Source: Leguminivora glycinivorella (Eukaryota; Arthropoda; Insecta; Lepidoptera; Tortricidae). Taken from it: 64,000 bases of DNA. Every line of letters begins with the position of its first letter. The first letter of the stretch is position 1. The notes beneath the pieces are model-generated. The model saw only the letters and a program-made list of their open reading frames with translations. It ran no database searches and was not told the origin of the DNA. Below, piece by piece: positions 21,610-32,756 of the stretch. The stretch spans positions 3,117,501-3,181,500 of the forward strand of contig NC_062990.1 in the NCBI RefSeq assembly GCF_023078275.1, given 5' to 3'. Made by a program: the position numbers and the translations under genes.

Positions 21610-22139
21610 GTAAGTTTGTTAAACCGAATGGTATTTTTGAATTCTTAATGTCTATAAACTCTGTGATGGTACCAGGTTGTTAGACGGAAAGGTATTTTAT
21701 TGAAAGTAACCGTAAAATGTCCGTAAATTGTAATGAACTGTGGTGTCAAACAAAAGGAGTGATGATGGAGGCGCGTTAGTTATACCGAATGGTATTTTTG
21801 AATTCTTAATGTCCATTAACTGTTATGGTACCAGTTGTTACAAGGAAAGGTATTTTGTTGAAAATAACCGTAAAATGTCCGTAAATTGTAATGAACTGTG
21901 GTGTCAAACAAAAGGAGTGATGATGGAGGTGCGTTAGTTATACCGAATGGTATTTTTGAATTCTTAATGTCCATTAACTGTTATGGTACCAGTTGTTACA
22001 CGGAAAGGTATTTTGTTGAAAATAACCGTAAAATGTCCGTAAATTCTAATGAACTGTGGTGTCAAACAAAAGGAGTGATGATGGAGGTGCGTTAGTTATA
22101 CCGAGTAGTATTATGTTGAATTCGTAATGTGCGTAAAAT
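21610..22139 (+). repeat. Minisatellite starting at the rst exon 2 splice donor (part 1)
   Basis: Units of about 158-160 bp: about 21612-21771, 21772-21929 and 21930-22087, plus a partial unit to 22139. Landmarks are ACCGAATGGTATTTTTGAAT, AACCGTAAAATGTCCGTAAA and GTCAAACAAAAGGAGTGATG. Each unit ends in GGAGTGATGATGGAGGYGCG, which aligns with the exon 2 end and donor GGAGCGATGAAGAAG|GTAAG. The array is broken here by the 4.26 kb transposon. Confidence 0.85.
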
Positions 22140-25100
22140 CAGAGATTATGGATTTAGTAGATATGTCCACCCCATACAAAAAAATGCGACCGCCTAAAAG
22201 CACGGCAAATGTAGATGGCGTTACTACAAATTTCTTGTTGCCTTGAGATCACTGTTAGATGGCGTTAAGTGTCACTTTTGAGACATAAATCTTTAAAAGA
22301 ATATAATGAATTTTAGGACTCGTAACGCCATGCATGTACTAGATTGAAAGTTAGTTAATATTTCGCCACCCTTTCTATCGCTTAAATAGCTCAGTTATAT
22401 TAGCGTAAGACGATGGACGCGACCCTGACGTCGTGGGTTCGATCCTCGGTAGTGAAAATCTTTTTTTTTTCTTTTTTTTTAATATTTTATACCCTTTTCA
22501 ACCACCTCCTTTTAAATAGTGATTTTTTTTAAATATTAGATTCACAACCCATTTCATTGAAATTTTGTTAGACACATGTAATGCAATAAGTTTAAAAATT
22601 GTCTTTCAGTATTAGTATTGATGGAAGGTAACCTAAGGTTCAACATCGTACCCATCGTACCTACTAACAGCAATACTCTGTCTTAACTAACCATAGACGT
22701 TATGCTCTTGTAATAAGGATTACAAATGTACAGTGACAGTTGTCCAGTTGCATGTACCACATTGAAAGTTAGTCTAGATATATTAATATCGACAATTACA
22801 AACCGTCAGCAGATGTTGCTTTATAATATAATTAATAAATAAAGATTTTTTTTGAGTGTAGGTGGATATTGTCGATTTTGGTTTCGCTCAAGAACCTTTG
22901 CGAATACGTTACAGACTAAGGTGTAAATTATCTACGCATTTTGTTATGAAAAACGATACAATATACGGCCTAAACAAAACGCGGAATATAAATACATAAC
23001 AAAAATTGCCTTGTGTTGCTTAATTCCGTGATTCAATATATGTATGTATTTACAAAAGCTTTGCCGCCATCCACGTCTTACTCAGCTTTAACATAAGACT
23101 GAAAATCACTTAAACTTAGTCTTTAGAGTCAAAATCTTTTTACTATTTTTACAATGAATGAATGACAAGTCTAGCTAGGAGGTTTTCCACGAACACCAGA
23201 GTTTGCGCTATGTGGCTATATATATCACTCTATATGCCTGGATAGGAGTGAAAGAGAAAGATGTCCGCAATGTGTTAACCCAGGTGACAGCAGTATTTTA
23301 CCAGTATCGAAACGCAGTAGGTTGGCCATGACAGCCAGTGACAGTACTAGTACTGAGGCTAGTACTGTCACTGGCTGTCATGGCCAACCTACTGCGTTTC
23401 GATACTGGTAAAATATCGAAGTATCATTCATTATGTTCTTTTTGTATCTAGGTTATTAATTATATACGAATATCAAAATATCAAAATGATGATAATTGAT
23501 GAATATCAAGATGATTTTTAGTTTAAAGCAAGAAGATAAAAATATTTTCAGAAATATGTACCTACTCTTTTTATATAACAAAACGCATCCATCAGTCAAG
23601 CGCCGTATAGCCATCATCTTCTATTTCTGAATTGATTTTTAATAATAATTTACTAAGGTCTAAATCAGTTTACGACCAAACTAGAGTTATGCGACGTTGC
23701 AGTCAGCAGTCTGGCAACGTTGCATTTTGAAGTAACAAAACATTTAATATTCATTCAATTTGTCGTGAAAAGTCTTCATGACTTACTACTCATATTATAC
23801 CTATAAGTTACCTAATTTCGTCACTCTGATTAAATAGAAGTTTGGTGTGGCGGTCAAAGATACTGCTTTTTAGCTGCGATAACTTGAGCAGCAGACGAGG
23901 TTCGAATCTCACCGGGAGACCTTGCTTTTTTGTGAATCTTTTTTTATTTTTTTATTTAATACTTTGTGTTTGATTTATTTTTATTCATTATATTTGATGG
24001 GAAAATAAGTACTAATATCTCATATCTCAGGTTTGACATGTTTTTACACCCCGAACTACCAATATTCCATGTTTTATCAATCTGGACCAACACTTAGTAT
24101 GGTAATGAAAAAACTTTTCAAAGAATTTGGTGAATAAAATTGGCCTATTAATATAATTATTGTTTTATTCCCCAATAATATACAATATCTATCATTTTGA
24201 CAACTTTAGTCTCATTCTGATCATAGTGCCGTCTGACTCTGTCGTGCTGAAATTATGTAGTTATATTGTTTGTGGTAAAACATTTTTATACTACTAAAAA
24301 TGAAATAATCAGAAAGTAATACTTCCGTCTTAGTGCGTTATCACATTATCCGATCCGGTATCAGATGTAGGACCGATATCGATATCCAATATATTTAAGC
24401 CGCTATCTTTGATTTTTGCCTTTAAAATTCTTCCTTCATCCGATATCGCGGATAGGATAATGTGAAAACGCACTTAGAGTTGTAATATTTTACCTTGCAT
24501 ATTTTGGTTTTACTGGAATGTACGTTCAAGATAATTCAGAATTATCGTTAAAACTTATGCAAAAAAAATCAAAAACCATAAAATTAAAATAAAACACAAA
24601 AAAACTGTTATCTTCACTTTGTGTCTCTCCGCCGGGATTCGAACCCGTGATCTCTGGATTGAAAACCAAACCAACTTCAACCGTGACCATAACGTGTCTT
24701 GACAATTGGCCCGAAATTCCCCATCATCTAGCTTTCACTATTGTGTCAGGCGTTTCGATGTTCCTGCTGAAAAGTAAATACTTAAGTTATTAAGTTGCAC
24801 CTGTCAAATGATTGAAGAGAAAAACGTGAGACGGATGTATGGGATGACAAGTCTGTACTGTATTGGCAAGGTGCAGGGTGCAAAGCGGGTGGAGGCCTGG
24901 AGGGGGTAACTAAAAGGATGACAGCGCTCACCAGCGCTCACTATGGCCAAAATTGACATTCCTGTCACTGACTTACGTTGTCAAATCCATATTGCAGTAA
25001 ACATTTTCGAGATAAATTTAATATGGGCCTAGTAAAATTTGTTATGGTGAATTGTAATAACACCAAGAAAAATAGCGACTAAATTCTAGCTATTTCCAAG

Positions 25101-26398
25101 ACTGTGGTGGAAACGAAACCACCGTTTAAGTGGATAATTGCCGTAAGAAGAAAAGTGTCATCTAACCTCTGATTATTTAAAGTACATAATCATTTGATAC
25201 AAGTATTGAATTTACGGTGAATTTATAATGCAAACTTTATTGGAGGTAGAAAAGCCGATGTGGAAGCCAATCCCAGTTACGAGTATGTTCCAAAATCATT
25301 TGAGTTGTTCCCTCATGTCTGCTCCTGTGTACACATCGAAACGGATTGACAAAAATGCGTAAACATCGAAGTTTCAATGGGATGAAGGAGCACGAAAACA
25401 AGAAAAGCAGAAGCAGGCCATCCACTAAAGGCTTATCACATTTTAAATAAATTTCCTGAGAACTTATTTCATCGCATTGATGACTATATATTTGTTGTGA
25501 TATGGTAAACCTCTAATATTTTCAAGTAAATGAAACAAGTTTTTGTAATGTATATTATAATTAAAAGTTATTATAGCTAGTTTCTTTTTATTTTACTATA
25601 AACCCTGTACCCTGTCCCTGAATGATATATTGTAGTACCTACGGTTAGCCTATGAAAATGACATATCAACAATTTCAAAAACCAATGATTTATTTATACT
25701 TTATTGCACATAAGTTCAAATGGTGGAATAATGTCTTCAATCTCTAGAAAATTCCCAGCTAGAACCAATTTCTTGCCTTTATTCATTGACCGATATCGCA
25801 TATATTATGTTTAAGTCGCCATCTTTGATTTTCGCCTTTGAAATCCTTCCTACATCCGATATCGCGGATCGGGTATAATGTGAAAACGCACTTAAGGTTG
25901 TAATATTTTGCCTATTCTGGAATATACGTTCAAAATAATTAAGAATTATCGTGAAAACTTACGCAAAAAAAATCTAAACAAATAAAAAACCATAAAATAA
26001 TAATAAAACCCAAAAAACTGGATATCTTTACGTGTGTCTCCACCGAGGCTTGAACCAGTGACCTCTGGATTGAAAAGCGAACGAACTTCTGATGAGACCA
26101 TAACGTGCCATGACAATTTGCCCGAAATTCGGTATCATCTAGCTTTCGCTACGTGTCAGGCATTTCGATGTTCCTGCATAAAAATAAATAGTTAGTCAGT
26201 TCCACCTGTCAAATTATTGAAGAGAAAAACCTGAGACGGATGTATCGGATGACAAGGCTTGCAAATTTATTAAATATAGATATGTGCCAAATGGGACTAT
26301 GAGCGACATCTATCCATTTCCGCCGCAAACAATAGTTTCGTTTTGACAGTCGCATTTTGTGGTACGGGGTGGCATAGTCTGTATATATGTAGTTTGTG
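22140..26398. mobile_element. 4,259-bp non-coding TIR transposon, copy 1
   Basis: Starts CAGAGATTATGGATTTAGTA and ends TATATATGTAGTTTGTG. It is flanked by the 7-bp duplication GTAAAAT (22133-22139 and 26399-26405). The ends are imperfect inverted repeats (CCACCCCATACAAAAAAATG against CCACCCCGTACCACAAAATG). Nothing inside reads as a transposase. It carries four tRNA-like modules with B-box sequences (22382-22455 and 23844-23921 plus; about 24627-24690 and 26036-26100 minus), a perfect 56-bp-arm hairpin (23294-23415) and a diverged internal direct repeat (about 24344-24870 and 25790-26260). It is inserted in the minisatellite of intron 2. The superfamily is unknown. Confidence 0.85.
23294..23415. 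repeat. Perfect hairpin with 56-bp arms inside 4.26 kb element copy 1
   Basis: Arms 23294-23349 and 23360-23415 are exact reverse complements (TATTTTACCAGTATCGAAAC ... GTTTCGATACTGGTAAAATA) with a 10-nt loop GTACTGAGGC. Repeated identically in copy 2 at 34415-34536. Confidence 0.9.
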
Positions 26399-26405
26399 GT
26401 AAAAT

Positions 26406-26790
26406 GCAGCGAAAATGTGGTGTCCAAAAGGGAGTGTTGAAGAAGATGCAGTTGTTAGACCGAATGGTATTTTGTTGAATTCATAGTGTCCGTAAATTGT
26501 AATGAAATGTGGTGTCAAACAAAAGGAGTGATGAAGGTGTGATTGTTGACCGAATAGTATTTTGTTGAATTCGTAATGTCCTTAAAATGTAATAAAAGAT
26601 GTGTTTTTCCGAAGAAGGTGCGTTAGTTAGACCGAATTGTATTTTGTTGAATTCTTAATGTCCGTACAAGTGTAGTGAAAATGTGGTGTCCAAAAGGCAG
26701 TGATGAAGGTGTTTTTGTTAGACCGAATGGTATTTTGATGAATTCGTAAAGTCCGTAAACTGTAATGAAATGTGGTGTGCGGTTGAACAG
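26406..26790 (+). repeat. Minisatellite part 2, diverged units beyond the transposon
   Basis: Continues the array of 21610-22139 with more diverged, shorter units: GTTAGACCGAATGGTATTTT, TGAATTC, GTAATGAAATGTGGTGT and GAAGAAGGTGCGTTAGTTAG (near 26614). The last phrase is closest to the exon 2 donor of all units. Confidence 0.75.
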
Positions 26791-27370
26791 GATTGTGTTT
26801 ACACTGCATTACATGTCACTTTACACTTACAATAATATTCATTTATGAAATTAAGTAACAACTAAAATTGATTTTTCATGTACGTCACTTTTCTTATGTC
26901 TATCATAATTATATATTTTTACTTTTTCAATTCAAATCATTCCAAAGGCTTTCTCTTGACATTTATTTATCAGTTACTTTATTTATAAGTATTGTAAATA
27001 CACTAAAAAAAAAACACATGAAACCCAAATAAAAAGATAAGGAAATCAAATGTTTCGTGCCAAAAACGTGAAAATGAATGAAAGCGTCTGGTTCACAAAT
27101 GGAAAATTAATGAGGCTGAATTTTCTCGGAATTCTTTCCTTCTATTCAAAATGATAATATTATTTTATGATTTGTTTTGGATTTGAGGAACCACACCCAT
27201 CATTGGCTATAGCATCTTAACAAGTTATAATTATAGTTTTCTGCGAATAAGAGGTTTTCGCGTTAGCTGCAAAATTAATATTTATTATAAACACAATAAA
27301 TATTATTATTTATTATAAACGCATTTAGGACAGTGACATCTTTTCCAGTTTATAATCAACCCGTCCTATG
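26791..27370. other. Intron 2 sequence, no feature recognised
   Basis: AT-rich and unremarkable. No ORF or repeat boundary recognised. Confidence 0.45.
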
Positions 27371-27378
27371 CGGCTGCT

Positions 27379-27455
27379 TTCAACTGGCTCACAAAATTTG
27401 AACTAAATTGTAAGTGTATGATTTCAACTGGCTCACAAAATTTGAACTAAATTGA
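27379..27455 (+). repeat. 33-bp direct tandem duplication
   Basis: TTCAACTGGCTCACAAAATTTGAACTAAATTG occurs twice, separated by about 11 bp; a recent local duplication. Not part of a recognised element. Confidence 0.8.
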
Positions 27456-27544
27456 GATAAATGTCGTAAATTGCTTATAGTTGTCATGCTCTCTAAATTA
27501 TTTTTTTCACTGCACCCAAATTCTCGAATTTTTATTTTGCCCTA

Positions 27545-27630
27545 TGGTGGACTGGTAGAGAATGCCTTAAGGCATTAAGTCTGCCATTTGTAGTATTTTT
27601 TTTAATTGAGCAATAAAATTGAAATAAATT
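27545..27630 (+). repeat. LINE 3' end fragment
   Basis: GGTAGAGAATGCCTTAAGGCATTAAGTCTGCC followed by GCAATAAAATTGAAATAAAT: a LINE 3' terminus with a polyadenylation-like motif, related to 10080-10165. Confidence 0.5.
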
Positions 27631-28019
27631 AATCTTAAACATGTGCCTCTAAATGATTCCAAATAAATTGTATCATATCTGAAATCCGGTGTAAATACTG
27701 CCATTGTGTCGACATTATTTACTAAGCCACCCTTTATTGAAACAAAAAGGCTTCCTTTATTATCACCGCTAATAACATAAAGCCGCGTACACACACACAC
27801 GTAAACGTGCGGTCATTAGGGATAGGGATATTAGGGATGTCACACGTATTGAGAATGCCATTGCGGTTCAGGTAAAAAAAAAATAAAGATATTTTATAGA
27901 ACGAATCACAGTACAAATATCACATTTGGGAGATACAATTTTTAAGTATCAATTTATAAATAAACGGTTATAATATTTTGATGATAGCTATAAATATAAT
28001 AATAGAGTACTTATAACTA

Positions 28020-28205
28020 GCGATTTGTAGATGTTTTTTTTGTGTTGGCGAAGCGTGTTGAGGATTTTGTGGTTTGTTTTATTAATAATGTACGAAAAGT
28101 TTGTGACGATGCTTGGAGCTTGGGCGGATTAAATCTGTAATTCGTATTTTGGCGAAGCATGTGGATGTGGCGGATCACTTTGTTTTTAGGTATTAAGTGT
28201 TACTA
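28020..28205 (+). repeat. Dispersed repeat (TTGGCGAAGCGTGTTG family)
   Basis: Two similar copies in the window: here and at 29580-29780. Both have GCGAAGCGTGTTG, GACGATGCTTGG/GACGACGCTTGG, GGGCGGATTA and GAAGCATGTGG...GGCGGATCA. The second copy ends in a 25-base A run, so this is a retroposed sequence. Confidence 0.6.
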
Positions 28206-28402
28206 AATTATTTAAGTTATAAAAAATATTATTTACTAAGTTTGCGTGATGATACCCTGGTATCCTGATAATTTGTTGGGCCAAGCAGGATTTAAAAGTT
28301 AATCTGTTTGCCCGCAGAAGATTGTTATAATTTTTGTCATAGGATAATATAATTATATATATTATAAATTATCTTTATTTATTGTTTCTGTATTTAAATT
28401 AA

Positions 28403-28633
28403 GGCACTGGTCCCATCGCGAGCTAGTAAGCTATGAGCTATCGGCTATAAAAACGAACAAAAGATAATCACTCCCTTGTAAATAAAAGAGACACGGTGAT
28501 GTTTATAGTTACTCGCCCAGCGGTGAGCTATCAAAATCGCCGTGTCTCTTTTATTTGCACGGGAGTGCTTATCTTTTGTTCGTTTTTGTAGCCGATAGCT
28601 AATAGCTTACTAGCTCGCGATGGGACCAGTGCC
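28403..28633. mobile_element. Foldback MITE with about 100-bp arms
   Basis: GGCACTGGTCCCATCGCGAG ... CTCGCGATGGGACCAGTGCC; arms extend through AACGAACAAAAGATAA and AAATAAAAGAGACACGG. TAA on both sides may be the target duplication. No ORF. Confidence 0.8.
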
Positions 28634-28640
28634 TAAAGGA

Positions 28641-28836
28641 AAAATGGAAAAAATCACACCTCCGGCAGGACTCGAACCTGCGACCTCTGGCCTTGCCGGG
28701 GCCATCGCGCTTCCAACTGCGCCACGGAGGCCTGCTGGATGTGTGCGAATTTATGAATTATGCCTTCCCTCAATTCTCAACCGCCTTAGGGTGGCGTTAT
28801 AGCAAACATCTACCCGTAAGAATAGATCTTAACAGA
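28641..28836 (-). repeat. tRNA-like repeat, copy 1 (cloverleaf at 28658-28731)
   Basis: Read on the minus strand, 28731-28658 folds as a tRNA: acceptor GCCTCCG/CGGAGGT, D-arm GCGC/GCGC, anticodon stem TGGCC/GGCCA with loop CCGGCAA, T-arm GCAGG-TTCGAGT-CCTGC. Position 33 is C instead of U, and there is a second copy in the same larger repeat (47211-47405), sharing TAAGATCTATTCTTACGGGT and CACCCTAAGGCGGTTGAGAA, so I treat it as a repeat-borne tRNA-like domain. Confidence 0.7.
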
Positions 28837-28968
28837 TCTTAAAAAAAAAATGTTTTGTACCTACATATTTTTAAATAAAAAAAAATGTTTTGTACCTAGT
28901 TAAATTAGTAACTATAATTATGTATTTCATTCCCATCACTATTTACAAATGAAGGTGTTTGTCCGCAG

Positions 28969-29049
28969 GGGATTATTCGCTGGACATAAGAGACGTGACA
29001 TTGGACGATGATGCGAGGTACCAGTGCCAAGTCAGCTCAGGCTCTAAAG
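28969..29049 (+). CDS. rst: rst coding exon 3: second half of Ig domain 1
   Basis: A small 81 bp exon between TCCGCAG (ends 28968) and GTAAGA (from 29050). It completes codon G102 and encodes residues 103-128 (DYSLDIRDVTLDDDARYQCQ and following), including the DxARYxC signature and the second cysteine of Ig1 (C121). Both ends are phase 1, so the exon can be skipped or lost without a frameshift; that would remove 27 residues and the Ig1 disulfide partner. It lies between two nearly identical direct repeats of 4.26 kb (22140-26398 and 33263-37519). Confidence 0.92.
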
Positions 29050-29159
29050 GTAAGAGTTTTATTTCAGATAATTATTTTAAACTTTCCTATGCAGAAGGGC
29101 TATCACATCATACTTCATCAGCAATAATGATCTTTTTTATATTGTTTCAAAGTTTGAAT

Positions 29160-30326
29160 AAGTAGACGTTTGATCACGATCACACCTGATGGTAAGTGAT
29201 GATGCGGTCTAAGGTGGAGCACGCTTACCTAAGAGATACCTATTTACTCTTGCTTTAAAGATAAATATAATAAATCAAACAGAAGCATATTATGAGTAGA
29301 AAACTACATTTAAAATAAGGTCAACTGAGATATCGCATTTTTTTACTATATAAAATATCGGCTTAACTAAAATATCGGCCACAGACTAGCTAAAGATAAA
29401 GAGGTGGCCTACACGATGGAGTGAACTCGCCTAGAAGATGCCTGTTCAAGTTTAATTTGAAGGTCTGGTGGAGAATGCGTCTTTTGAAGATCTTTTCCAA
29501 ACGGAATGTACCTATTAGAACTATGATAGACATATAATTATAAAATTATTACATACAATTATTACATATAATTATTAGTTATGTTAGTTTTTGTGTGTTG
29601 ACGAAGCGTGTTGCAGATATTGTGGTTAGTTTTATTGATAATGTAGAATAAAAATCTGACGACGCTTGGGCGGATTACATTTGTGTTTTGACGAAGCATG
29701 TGGCGGATCAGGTTTGTATTTATTTGGTTATTAATAAACTTGAGTTAATTACTAAAAAAAAAAAAAAAAAAAAAAAATATATAAAATTTAATGACCATAC
29801 GTACGTGGAAGGTTGCTATAGTTCTAAAATGTTCGGTTTAGAATATTAAAATACCTTCAAAAGACGCATTTAACCCACCAGACGCAAATATCTCGGTTGA
29901 CCACATTCAGGACATTAATCTGATGTCTTGGCTCGTTGGGTGGACGACATCCGAAAAACTGCGGGGCACTTCTGGATGAGATTAGCCCAGGACCGGGATA
30001 AGTGGCGTACACGAGGCCTATGCTCAGCAGTGGGCGATTAATGGCTGAAATGATGATGATGATGATGAATCTGATGTATTTAATAGATAAAACGTGTAAA
30101 ATGAAACGTAAAGTTTGTCAAAACATCTAGATGGAAATGCTACTTGTGTTTGAAGTTCATATCATAAGGATATTTTGATTTAAAGAAAAGATAGTCTGTG
30201 TTTCCACATGAGTACAATCCAGGTCTCTTTAAAGCAAGAGTAAATAGGTATCTCATAGTTAAGCGTGCTCCACCGTAGACCGCATCATCACTTACCATCA
30301 GGTGTGATCGTGGTCAAACGTCTACC
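29160..30326. mobile_element. Element with about 100-bp terminal inverted repeats
   Basis: GTAGACGTTTGATCACGATC ... GATCGTGGTCAAACGTCTAC; the arms run 29162-29260 and 30227-30325 and include ACACCTGATGGTAAGTGATG and GCGGTCTAAGGTGGAGCACG. The interior holds a minus-strand jockey-like LINE end (about 29380-29470), the poly(A)-ended repeat (29580-29780) and a nested RTE tail (29927-30067). Confidence 0.7.
29927..30067 (+). mobile_element. 5'-truncated RTE-like LINE tail with (TGA)n end
   Basis: 141 bp encoding DIRKTAGHFWMRLAQDRDKW and RTRGLCSAVGD before a stop, then (ATG)n. A perfect 10-bp target duplication AATCTGATGT lies at 29917-29926 and 30068-30077. Confidence 0.85.
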
Positions 30327-30331
30327 TATTT

Positions 30332-31200
30332 ATACTAAAAGAAATGAAAAAGCTGTACCTATGGTTCAAAAACAAAAAAGATTTTTTTAAATGATGGTCA
30401 GTTTTAATAAAATATTAAGAACTTAATACAATATTAAATAGAACTATTAGGTGTACTAAAAAAACATTGCACTAAAACATAGGTAATTTAAATGTTTCAT
30501 TGACATAAAAAAAAAACTTCCTAGGTGTTTTATTTTGATGCCCAGAAAGCTAGAAGCGTTACCTCTTCGTATAACCAGACTTATTATTTAACCTAAGTAT
30601 TAGCTACCCGCCTTCCTAGTCACCTACAAAATAAATACTTAACAAAGTCCCGAAATACATAATTAATCCTGATCGCAAAGCGAAAGACAAATTAATATTG
30701 ACATCTGTCCGGTCGATACATTGACATATCACCAATTATACAAGCCTTAACTAAGAAAGGACGTAAGTGAAGTAAGGTCAGTGACGACATAAGCTGTTTT
30801 TCAAACTAATCTTACTTTATCGCCATATTTGATCCTCATTCCAAGAGTTGTTGCGAATGCTAAGTGAGATGCGTCAATCGACCAATATTCTTAGATATAC
30901 CTCTTCCAAATATTGATTCCTTTTCCATTAGGTACTTCCATTTTAATTTGGTTGGAACTTATCAAAAAATAGAAATGATAAATGTGATAACTTAAATGTT
31001 ACGATAATGAAGAAATTTATCAGCTAAATTTAAAAAAAAATGGCTTTAAGATTTTACACCTCACTACATATCCGCCATAAAGCACAATATTTGATGCGAC
31101 TGGTATGAAAATGGAGTAGTAAATCATAAGACTTAAAAAACTGTACAAAGAACATCAAATAATGCATAGCTTTCGAACTCTGGATTTGTTTTACCCCAAT
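30332..31200. other. Intron 3 sequence, no feature recognised
   Basis: AT-rich; I see no coding remnant, repeat end or RNA. Confidence 0.45.
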
Positions 31201-31205
31201 GAGGC

Positions 31206-31345
31206 AATCATTCATTCGCTTGCCCATTCGTTCCCTTATCCCACTCAGGAAGGGCACAGCATGTTTTCCTCTACCATACATCTCTATCACCCTTCATCTC
31301 ATACTAACTTACTTTCGACTCATATCATCTCTCACACAAAGGCAA
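31206..31345 (-). repeat. LINE 3'-tail fragment
   Basis: CGCTTGCCCATTCGTTCCCTTATCCCA, GGGCACAGCATGTTTTCCTC and CATCTCTATCACCCTTCATC; same family as 5559-5650. Confidence 0.5.
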
Positions 31346-31499
31346 TATGACTTTAAATAGACCTTCACCTACTTCCTTCTACTATTTTTTTTTTGCGTTG
31401 ACAAACATTTTAAAATCATTTCCATACAGTGTGCGTGATTGGTCAATCTCAAGGTCGTTCTTACATTGGTCGTCTTAGCCAAGACCTGGGTAAGCTTCT

Positions 31500-31905
31500 T
31501 CTTCTTCCTCGTTCCCTCAATGCTGAGGATCGCGACCACAAGTAGCGTGTCTCCATTGAACGCGGTCATAAGCCATGTGGACTGCACGATATAGGCTGCC
31601 ACCAGTCGACTTCTTCACACAGTTTGACCATCTCTTACGAGCCCCACCCCAAGCGCGTTTACCGTTCATTCGCCCCAAGATGATACACTTCTCCATATCA
31701 TGCATTGGTGATCTCATAATGTGACCGAAAAATCTAAGGGTTCGCTCCTGGCATACTTTGGAGAGGCGTGTGGTGATATTAAGTTCTTCCAAAATAGAGA
31801 TGTTAGTTCTTCTTGCTGTCCAAGGTATACGTAGCAGTCTTCGCCAGCACCACATCTCAAAAGCGTCAATCTTAGCCACTTCACAGCTTTTTGGGGTCCA
31901 AGTCT
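31500..31905 (-). pseudogene. Non-LTR reverse transcriptase C-terminal fragment
   Basis: The 31517-31879 frame starts KIDAFEMWCWRRLLRIPWTA, then RRTNISILEELN, ERTLRFFGHIMR and GKRAWGGARKRW, and ends with VHMAYDRVQWRHAT. This W-C-W-R-R-x-L-R-I-P-W and L-R-F-F-G-H-I-x-R pattern is the region after the RT domain in RTE-like LINEs. No catalytic domain remains and it is cut off upstream. Confidence 0.8.
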
Positions 31906-32190
31906 CGGTAAGCTACAGTAATAACAATACAGCAGTTAATTACAGGCCCTGGATAAAATGAGATAAGGATTTTTCCCTTCCTTTTTGTATCACGCTGGTG
32001 GATTTGTTTATGTGAAGCGTTATTGTGAAATCGTTTGGTTTGATATTTATTTCATTATATCGTAAGGAATAAATTGTCGATTTTCTTCCTTGACCTTGTT
32101 TACGAGAAAAGGGATACATTTAGTTAATTTGAGCAATAACAAAATATACGTACTACTTTATTCGGTTACTGTAACATTCGAATTAAATTA

Positions 32191-32756
32191 AAAACCGGCC
32201 AAGAGCGTGTCGGGCCACGCTCAGTGTAGGGTTCCGTAGTTTTCCTTATTTTTCTCAAAAATTACTGAACCTATCAAGTTCAAAACAATTTTCCTAGAAA
32301 GTCTTTATAAAGTTCTACTTTTGTGATTTTTTTCATAATTTTTAAATATATGGTTCAAAAGTTAGAGGGGGGGGGGGACGCACTTTTTTTTTCCTTTAGG
32401 AGCGATTATTTTCAAAACTATCAATATTATCAAAAAACGATTTTAGTAAACCCTTATTCATTTTTAAATACCTATCCAACAATATATCACACGTTGGGGT
32501 TTGAATGAAAAAAAATATCAGCCCCCACTTTACATGTAGGGGGGGTACCCTAATAAAACATTTTTTTCCATTTTTTATTTTTGCACTTTGTTGGCGTGAT
32601 TGATATACATATCGGTACCAAATTTCAGCTTTCTAGTGCCAACGGTTACTGAGATTATCCGCGGACGGACGGACGGACGGACGGACGGACGGACGGACGG
32701 ACAGACAGACATGGCGAAACTATAAGGGTTCCTAGTTGACTACGGAACCCTAAAAA
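32191..32756 (+). repeat. (GGAC)n / ACTACGGAACCCT repeat, full copy
   Basis: Full-length plus copy from AAAACCGGCCAAGAGCGTGT to GACTACGGAACCCTAAAAA, with a (GGAC)n tract at 32661-32702. Collinear with 53637-54226 and the reverse of 7625-8218. Confidence 0.85.

Noticed and set aside
21480..21683. Short gene including exon 2 and intron sequence
   Set aside because: The frame crosses a consensus donor at 21610; residues beyond it are minisatellite sequence.
21610..22139. CRISPR-like array
   Set aside because: Whole units of about 158 bp are repeated with no unique spacers, in a eukaryotic intron; it is a minisatellite.
25237..25425. 62-residue ORF in the 4.26 kb element (also 36358-36546)
   Set aside because: It is identical in both copies because the DNA is, and shows no domain, so there is no evidence for coding.
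28658..28731. Functional tRNA gene on the minus strand
   Set aside because: All arms pair, but position 33 is C, the sequence is embedded in a larger dispersed repeat, and the second copy has a broken D-arm.
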